Of a stretch of DNA of 64,000 bases, positions 59,928-64,000 are shown in pieces. Numbering within the stretch: the first letter of the stretch is position 1; every line of letters starts with the position of its first letter. The position numbers and the translations under genes were made by a program. The stretch comes from Paenibacillus solani (GTDB lineage: Bacteria; Bacillota; Bacilli; Paenibacillales; Paenibacillaceae), in assembly GCF_001277345.1 (NCBI RefSeq), contig NZ_LIUT01000001.1, positions 3,042,609 through 3,106,608 of the forward strand. The letters are read 5' to 3'. The notes beneath the pieces were generated by a model. That model saw nothing but the letters and a program-made list of their open reading frames with translations. It was not told the DNA's origin and made no database searches.

Positions 59928-61142
59928 TTACTGGTTGTTTAACTCCCCTGCCTCATGACGAATAAGACATGCTGCTAGTAACCCAATGCTCAGAATACAT
60001 GCCAATAGAAGAAACGTAATTAAATAACTTGCATTATTCATCAATTGAAGCGAGATAATCGGACCGAAGCTTGTGCCTGTAAACAATATAAAAGTATATA
60101 CGGATACAGCTATCCCGCGCATCTTGCCGCCCACTTGCCCAACAAGCGAAACAAGTGAAACAAGTGAAGGAACGGCTAGTGCGATCCCCCCCACAAAAAG
60201 GATGCTCATCACAATAAGAAGTGGCAGATTGGAAATCATCCCCATAGACGCCAACCCAATGATCGCTAGCAACAATCCACCGCGAAGCGTTATACCTACG
60301 CCGACATGCTTGGATATTCTTCCCGCGAATGGAGAAACGAGCATGCCTAATATGCCGATAAAACGGACAGAAAGAATTTCTTGCTTGCTTAGCTCATATG
60401 GAGCTGTACTTAGATAGTTACCCAGCACTGTATACATGCTTACAAAAGACATAAGCAGAACGAATGCCACTAGATAACATAACACCAATTGTTTTTGAAC
60501 AAACACTTTGCCAATTTGCTTAATAGGCTCCCAGATATTGGCGTGTGCCTGCTGGATACCTCCTTTGGGAAGGAAGAAGAACACTAATGTGGCGGTCACC
60601 GCATAAACAACGGCAAGAATATAAAAAACAGCGTTCCAGCCATAATGCTCACTGAGCATACTACTAATCACTTGACCAACAATACCTGCAATCAGAAATC
60701 CTGTACTGATAAAACCAATGGTAGTTACCCGTTTTTCCGCTGGATACATCTCCACCGCATAGGCAAGCGCTACTGGAGAGAAGGTTGCTGCTGCTGCTCC
60801 CTGTAGTCCTCTTAAAACCAAGATCCATGCAAAGCTGTGAACGGTTCCCAGAGTTAATGAGATCAATGTCAGGAAAAGGAGCCCTACAAATATAACAGTC
60901 TTACGTCCGTATTTATCGGACAGCGCGCCATAGATTAAGCAACCAATGGCAAAACCTATCGAAAAAGTACTTCCCGCAGCGGCAGCATTCGTCGTGGAAA
61001 TTTCAAAAAGCTGTGCAAACAATGTTGTTAGCGGAATCGTTACGTATAAACTGGACATGACAACAAGGCCGGTCCAGCAAAGAATGATTGTCATAAGTGG
61101 ATAATTTCTAGTTGCACCCATAGTATTGATTGAATTGTTCAT
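59928..61142 (-). CDS. MFS drug-efflux-type transporter
   Basis: A 404-residue major facilitator with about 12 membrane helices. Motif A between helices 2 and 3 is GALSDKYGRKTVIF, and GYGWNAVFYI-like (SEHYGWNAVFYILAVV) and MYPAEKRVTTIGFISTGFLI are typical of the DHA1 drug:H+ antiporters. The ATG at 61142 with GAGGTG before it is preferred. It follows the ABC exporter gene by 12 bases on the same strand, so both are made from one mRNA, under the MarR-like regulator. Confidence 0.88.
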   Translation of the reverse strand: MNNSINTMGATRNYPLMTIILCWTGLVVMSSLYVTIPLTTLFAQLFEISTTNAAAAGSTFSIGFAIGCLIYGALSDKYGRKTVIFVGLLFLTLISLTLGTVHSFAWILVLRGLQGAAAATFSPVALAYAVEMYPAEKRVTTIGFISTGFLIAGIVGQVISSMLSEHYGWNAVFYILAVVYAVTATLVFFFLPKGGIQQAHANIWEPIKQIGKVFVQKQLVLCYLVAFVLLMSFVSMYTVLGNYLSTAPYELSKQEILSVRFIGILGMLVSPFAGRISKHVGVGITLRGGLLLAIIGLASMGMISNLPLLIVMSILFVGGIALAVPSLVSLVSLVGQVGGKMRGIAVSVYTFILFTGTSFGPIISLQLMNNASYLITFLLLACILSIGLLAACLIRHEAGELNNQ

Positions 61143-61154
61143 ATTACACCTCAA

Positions 61155-62963
61155 TTATAAAATTTGTTCGAAGTTAGATTTCGTTGGAAATTGCATTTCG
61201 TATAGTTCCTTGTATCGCCCATTCCGGCGGAGTAGATTTTCATGATTTCCCAGCTCCACAATCTGCCCATGCTCCAACACAACAATTTGATCGGCATTCT
61301 GAATCGTGGAAAGACGATGGGCGATAACCAGACAAGTACGGCCTGGAAGAAGCACAGATAACGCATGCTGAATATGTTGTTCAGATTCCGTATCCAGGGC
61401 AGCCGTAGCTTCATCCAAAATAAGAATACGAGGATTGGTTAAGAAAGCTCTGGCGATAGACAATCTTTGCTTTTGTCCTCCGGAAAGCTTGACCCCTCTT
61501 TCACCGATGGGCGTATCATAGCCCATTGGAAAAGCTGAAATAAACTCATGAGCGTTTACGCCATGGGTGGCCGCTTTAATCTCATCATCTGTGGCCTGAG
61601 GTTTACCGTACGCAATATTTTCACGTATCGTGCCATTGAGGAGGATTACGTCCTGAGATACGATCCCCATCTGCTGACGAAGCGACTTCACCGTCACTTC
61701 CGTTAATGGATAACTGTCAATATAGATGTCCCCTCGCTGAACGTCGTACAAACGGGCAATCAAATAAGCAATCGTTGACTTTCCTGATCCTGACGAACCA
61801 ACCAAAGCCGTAGTTTGGTTACATGGAAGCCGCAATTGAAAGTTTTGTAGAATGGGATGTCCTTCTTCATATGCAAACTCAACATCATCAAACACAATTT
61901 GTCCTTTTACTGGCGGTAGAACAATCGCTCCTTCCTTATCGTAAACCTCTGGAACGGTTGCTAAGATTTCTTGAATGCGCTCGAATGCTGCTGCCGATTG
62001 CTGCACTTTGGTAATCATTCTGCTAAAGGAGCGGATGGGCGCTTGCAACAAGCGCAAGTAAGCTAAGTAAGCTACGATATCACCAACGGTCATGTTTCCA
62101 TGCATAACCTGCCATGCTCCGAACAAGAGCACCGACGTCATACCTACATAATTCAGCCAATCGATAATTGGCGAGAAAGTCGCCGACAACCGTGAAGCAG
62201 AGACTGTGGCGATCCGATGCTGTTCACTCAATGCCTCGAACTGCTTAGCTTCCGCATCTTCACTTGCAAAAGACTTGATCATCCGTATGCCTGACAACGT
62301 ATCTTGAAGTGAGTTGTTTAACTGAGCTGATATGTGACGAACCGCTCGATAGGCATTCTTCATGCGTAGACTGAAATATCGTGATGTTACAAATAAGAAA
62401 GGCAAGGTAATAAGTGTAATTAATGCTAGTTGCCAATCCGTATATAATAAGTACCCCACGATCGCAGCGAAGGTTATGACATCCGCTATAATGGACAGGC
62501 TATCGGCAGAAACCAGTTCCTGTAGTTGATTTACATCACTCGTTAACCTTGCCATAAGATCCCCGGTCCGATTACGATCAAAAAATTTCAAATCCAAACT
62601 TAATGTGTGTTTGTGCAATTTGTTTCGCAACTGGAGAATTGCCTTCTGACTAACAATTGTCATTACATAACTGCTACTGAAGTTAAATATCCCCAGCAGC
62701 AATGCAGCTAGCAGGATAAGACCTCCCGTTTCTAGTAGCGCGTAATACCTTTTTTCAGGGATGATCTGGTCTATGATCTCTTTAGTTAACTGAGGGATCA
62801 TAAATTCAAGAATGGAAATGGCTATCACTGTGACGACACCAAGCATAAGCAAGACCCATTGCGTCCTTGTGTGCAAGAACATCTCCTTAAACATGATGCG
62901 CAGCGATATAAAATGCTGTTCACGACTCAACTGCTGGTCCCCGGAATGCCGAGTTTGTTTCAT
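61155..62963 (-). CDS. ABC exporter, permease and ATPase fused
   Basis: A 602-residue half transporter. Six N-terminal membrane helices are followed by the ATPase domain with Walker A LVGSSGSGKSTIAYLIARLY, the signature GVKLSGGQKQRLSIARAFLT, Walker B ILILDEATAALDT and switch His in VIAHRLST. It should work as a homo- or heterodimer to export a hydrophobic compound. It is first in a two-gene operon with the MFS transporter. A 13-base palindrome before it (63042-63054) is identical to the one before the MarR gene. Confidence 0.92.
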   Translation of the reverse strand: MKQTRHSGDQQLSREQHFISLRIMFKEMFLHTRTQWVLLMLGVVTVIAISILEFMIPQLTKEIIDQIIPEKRYYALLETGGLILLAALLLGIFNFSSSYVMTIVSQKAILQLRNKLHKHTLSLDLKFFDRNRTGDLMARLTSDVNQLQELVSADSLSIIADVITFAAIVGYLLYTDWQLALITLITLPFLFVTSRYFSLRMKNAYRAVRHISAQLNNSLQDTLSGIRMIKSFASEDAEAKQFEALSEQHRIATVSASRLSATFSPIIDWLNYVGMTSVLLFGAWQVMHGNMTVGDIVAYLAYLRLLQAPIRSFSRMITKVQQSAAAFERIQEILATVPEVYDKEGAIVLPPVKGQIVFDDVEFAYEEGHPILQNFQLRLPCNQTTALVGSSGSGKSTIAYLIARLYDVQRGDIYIDSYPLTEVTVKSLRQQMGIVSQDVILLNGTIRENIAYGKPQATDDEIKAATHGVNAHEFISAFPMGYDTPIGERGVKLSGGQKQRLSIARAFLTNPRILILDEATAALDTESEQHIQHALSVLLPGRTCLVIAHRLSTIQNADQIVVLEHGQIVELGNHENLLRRNGRYKELYEMQFPTKSNFEQIL

Positions 62964-63041
62964 TTTGAATCACATACCTTCATGTTGTAATATTCATCAC
63001 GGTTATCAAATCAGATCATATCCATCTCTGATCTCATGTAA

Positions 63042-63054
63042 TTAGATTATCTAA
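63042..63054. promoter_or_regulatory. MarR-type operator before the ABC/MFS operon
   Basis: TTAGATTATCTAA, arms TTAGAT and ATCTAA around one central T. It lies between the stop of marR (63072) and the ABC start (62963). The same 13-mer is found before marR. Confidence 0.78.
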
Positions 63055-63071
63055 CTATATGACCAAAAAAA

Positions 63072-63626
63072 TTATCTACCCGATCCAAGTCGTTTTTCTA
63101 AGCTTGCATTTAGTTTAACCAACACTTTTTGGAACACCGCTTGCTCCTCTTTATCTAATTCATCAACAAGGGATGCGCAAGTAGACCAGAACGTAGGCAA
63201 TATTTGATTCACAAGCGTACTGCCTTCAGCGCTAATACGAACGTGAGTCATGCGACCATCCTTGGCATACGGTTCACGAACAATCAAATTTCTTTTCTCC
63301 AGCCATATTAACAAGGACGTTACGGACGATCGACGAATCCCCAATCGGTCTGCTATGGATGAAGGTGTAACCAACTCCTGATCTGCGTGAAGGGATAATA
63401 GCAGTAATAGATCCAGCTTGCTCTCCGTGATGTCAAAAGCAGCTAAATCAATATCCACCATGTCTAAAATGTTATCTCCCAGCCAAAGCATAATTAGTCC
63501 CAGATGCGCTGAATTTAGATTGGTATCGGATGAGGCTGTACGCTCCATCAACTTCAAATAGGGTGATGTTCCAAGTCTCGGTAATTGTTGCTCGGTCGTA
63601 TATTCCTTGGCAGGCTTTCTTTTCAA
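63072..63626 (-). CDS. MarR family transcriptional regulator
   Basis: A 184-residue regulator with the winged-helix signature of the MarR family: LHADQELVTPSSIADRLGIR (recognition part) and SSVTSLLIWLEKRNLIVREP with the wing EPYAKDGRMTHVRISAEGST. It would repress the export operon that follows and its own gene, released by a small toxic ligand. Translation starts at a TTG with AAGGAGG 8 bases before it. Its gene is 108 bases before the ABC gene, on the same strand. Confidence 0.9.
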   Translation of the reverse strand: MKRKPAKEYTTEQQLPRLGTSPYLKLMERTASSDTNLNSAHLGLIMLWLGDNILDMVDIDLAAFDITESKLDLLLLLSLHADQELVTPSSIADRLGIRRSSVTSLLIWLEKRNLIVREPYAKDGRMTHVRISAEGSTLVNQILPTFWSTCASLVDELDKEEQAVFQKVLVKLNASLEKRLGSGR

Positions 63627-63651
63627 TTTGTATACCTCCTTACTCCTATAG

Positions 63652-63664
63652 TTAGATTATCTAA
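63652..63664. promoter_or_regulatory. MarR-type operator before marR
   Basis: TTAGATTATCTAA, identical to the 13-mer before the ABC exporter gene. It lies just downstream of the -10 of the marR promoter, a typical position for autorepression. Confidence 0.8.
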
Positions 63665-63672
63665 TTACATTG

Positions 63673-63701
63673 AATATAACTGATTTCTTTTATTTTTGCA
63701 A
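63673..63701 (-). promoter_or_regulatory. Sigma-A promoter of marR
   Basis: On the minus strand TTGCAA (63696-63701), a 17-base spacer and TATATT (complement of 63673-63678). The operator stands 9 bases further on. Confidence 0.65.
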
Positions 63702-63719
63702 ACCCGATTAAGAAACAAA

Positions 63720-63743
63720 GGTAACTCTAGAGGCAGAGTTACC
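63720..63743 (-). terminator. Hairpin possibly ending a remnant gene
   Basis: GGTAACTCT (63720-63728) and AGAGTTACC (63735-63743), a perfect 9-base stem with a 6-base loop, followed on the minus strand by TTTGTTT. It lies before a short coding-like stretch on the minus strand (63745-63928) that is cut by the IS3 element. Confidence 0.5.
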
Positions 63744-63928
63744 TAACATCAGATCATACTGCCCAATTCTCCCAACGTTGCGGCAATTTCATGAGCATGT
63801 GGTCGAGATATTGAGCCAATCTGTCCAAGACTAGGCCGAGATAGACACACCTCTCCCCAAGTGCATCATTCTACGCAAGACAAGCAGAAAACTTAACAAA
63901 AAAAACAAGCCGGAGCACATGACCAATC

Positions 63929-63999
63929 CTGAAGTGACCCCCAAAAGTTAGACACGGTTATTTCATTAGGCAGCTTTCTCAAAATGAGTTCGGTACTGT
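63929..63999 (-). mobile_element. IS3-family insertion sequence, right end only
   Basis: The terminal repeat TGAAGTGACCCCCAAAAGTT AGACA (63929-63953, read on the plus strand) is the usual IS3-type end with GACCCCCAAAAGTTAGACA. Inside it, on the minus strand, the last codons of a transposase OrfB follow. The element runs on beyond the window. Confidence 0.8.
63965..63999 (-). CDS. IS3-family transposase OrfB, last residues (partial)
   Basis: On the minus strand the last residues before the stop codon (TTA at 63965-63967) read QYRTHFEKAA, the usual end of the integrase-core OrfB of IS3-family elements (pattern ...SPVQYRT.FEKAA). Only about 11 codons are inside the window; the rest is to the right. 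Confidence 0.7.
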
Positions 64000-64000
64000 A

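Noticed and set aside
1..63999. CRISPR array, tRNA or rRNA genes, phage or plasmid origin
   Set aside because: No regularly spaced repeats, cloverleaf-like stretches, rRNA-like sequence, integrase gene or iteron cluster was seen by eye; a tRNAscan and a CRISPR search would settle this.

Overview
The window looks like the chromosome of a Paenibacillus-type, spore-forming, low-to-middle GC Gram-positive bacterium. This rests on the gene content (ykoF behind a TPP riboswitch, a YjcZ-type small sporulation peptide, amj, fosB, ylmA, pgsA, extracytoplasmic-function sigma factors with membrane partners), strong AGGAGG ribosome binding sites, frequent TTG and GTG starts, and Rho-independent terminators. 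The species is not resolved. There are no rRNA, tRNA or CRISPR features. Most genes lie on the minus strand in short operons.

Layout. 1-5.0 kb: the tail of a nitroreductase, then a minus-strand ECF sigma / membrane anti-sigma / large anchored TPR protein operon, a TPP riboswitch with ykoF, and a 31-residue YjcZ-like ORF. 5-9.6 kb: methyltransferase, receptor without an external sensor, histidine phosphatase, NUDIX, nucleotidyltransferase-like protein and a small zinc-ribbon protein. 9.8-13.7 kb: a decayed stretch (truncated ribokinase, a beta-sandwich fragment, a frameshifted Gfo/Idh/MocA gene) around an intact amj flippase gene and a TIM-barrel isomerase. 13.8-23.6 kb: lipoprotein, PBP2, NUDIX, potassium channel, a large SWIM-SNF2 helicase and an epimerase-like protein. 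23.7-30.6 kb: a glycan-type island with two methyltransferases (one with a ParB-like DGHHR module), two gene remnants, and two overlapping glycosyltransferase genes carrying three GT-A domains. 30.7-45.7 kb: an eight-repeat Ig-like secreted protein, pgsA, fosB, a second ECF sigma factor, a ClpP paralogue with a 70-residue partner, and many small hydrolases and transferases.

45.8-51.5 kb is the most coherent accessory unit: a DUF4838-like glycosidase, an FAD-dependent oxidoreductase, a LacI-family repressor and a divergent GNAT acetyltransferase. A perfect palindrome GGAGCGCTCC stands both before the oxidoreductase/glycosidase operon and in the shared lacI/GNAT promoter region. This suggests one autoregulated regulon for taking apart an oxidised or unusual glycan or glycoside.

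51.7-63.7 kb holds HAD, lipoprotein, RDD, VanZ, SMI1/KNR4, dehydrogenase, DinB, YcaQ-like and YlmA genes, an MBL hydrolase with a strong sigma-A promoter, and a MarR / ABC exporter / MFS transporter block in which the same 13-bp palindrome TTAGATTATCTAA precedes both marR and the transporter pair. The right edge enters an IS3-family insertion sequence.

Functions are assigned by reading the translated proteins against remembered families; no search was run. Several starts were moved from the longest ORF to the codon with the best ribosome binding site, and each such case is noted.
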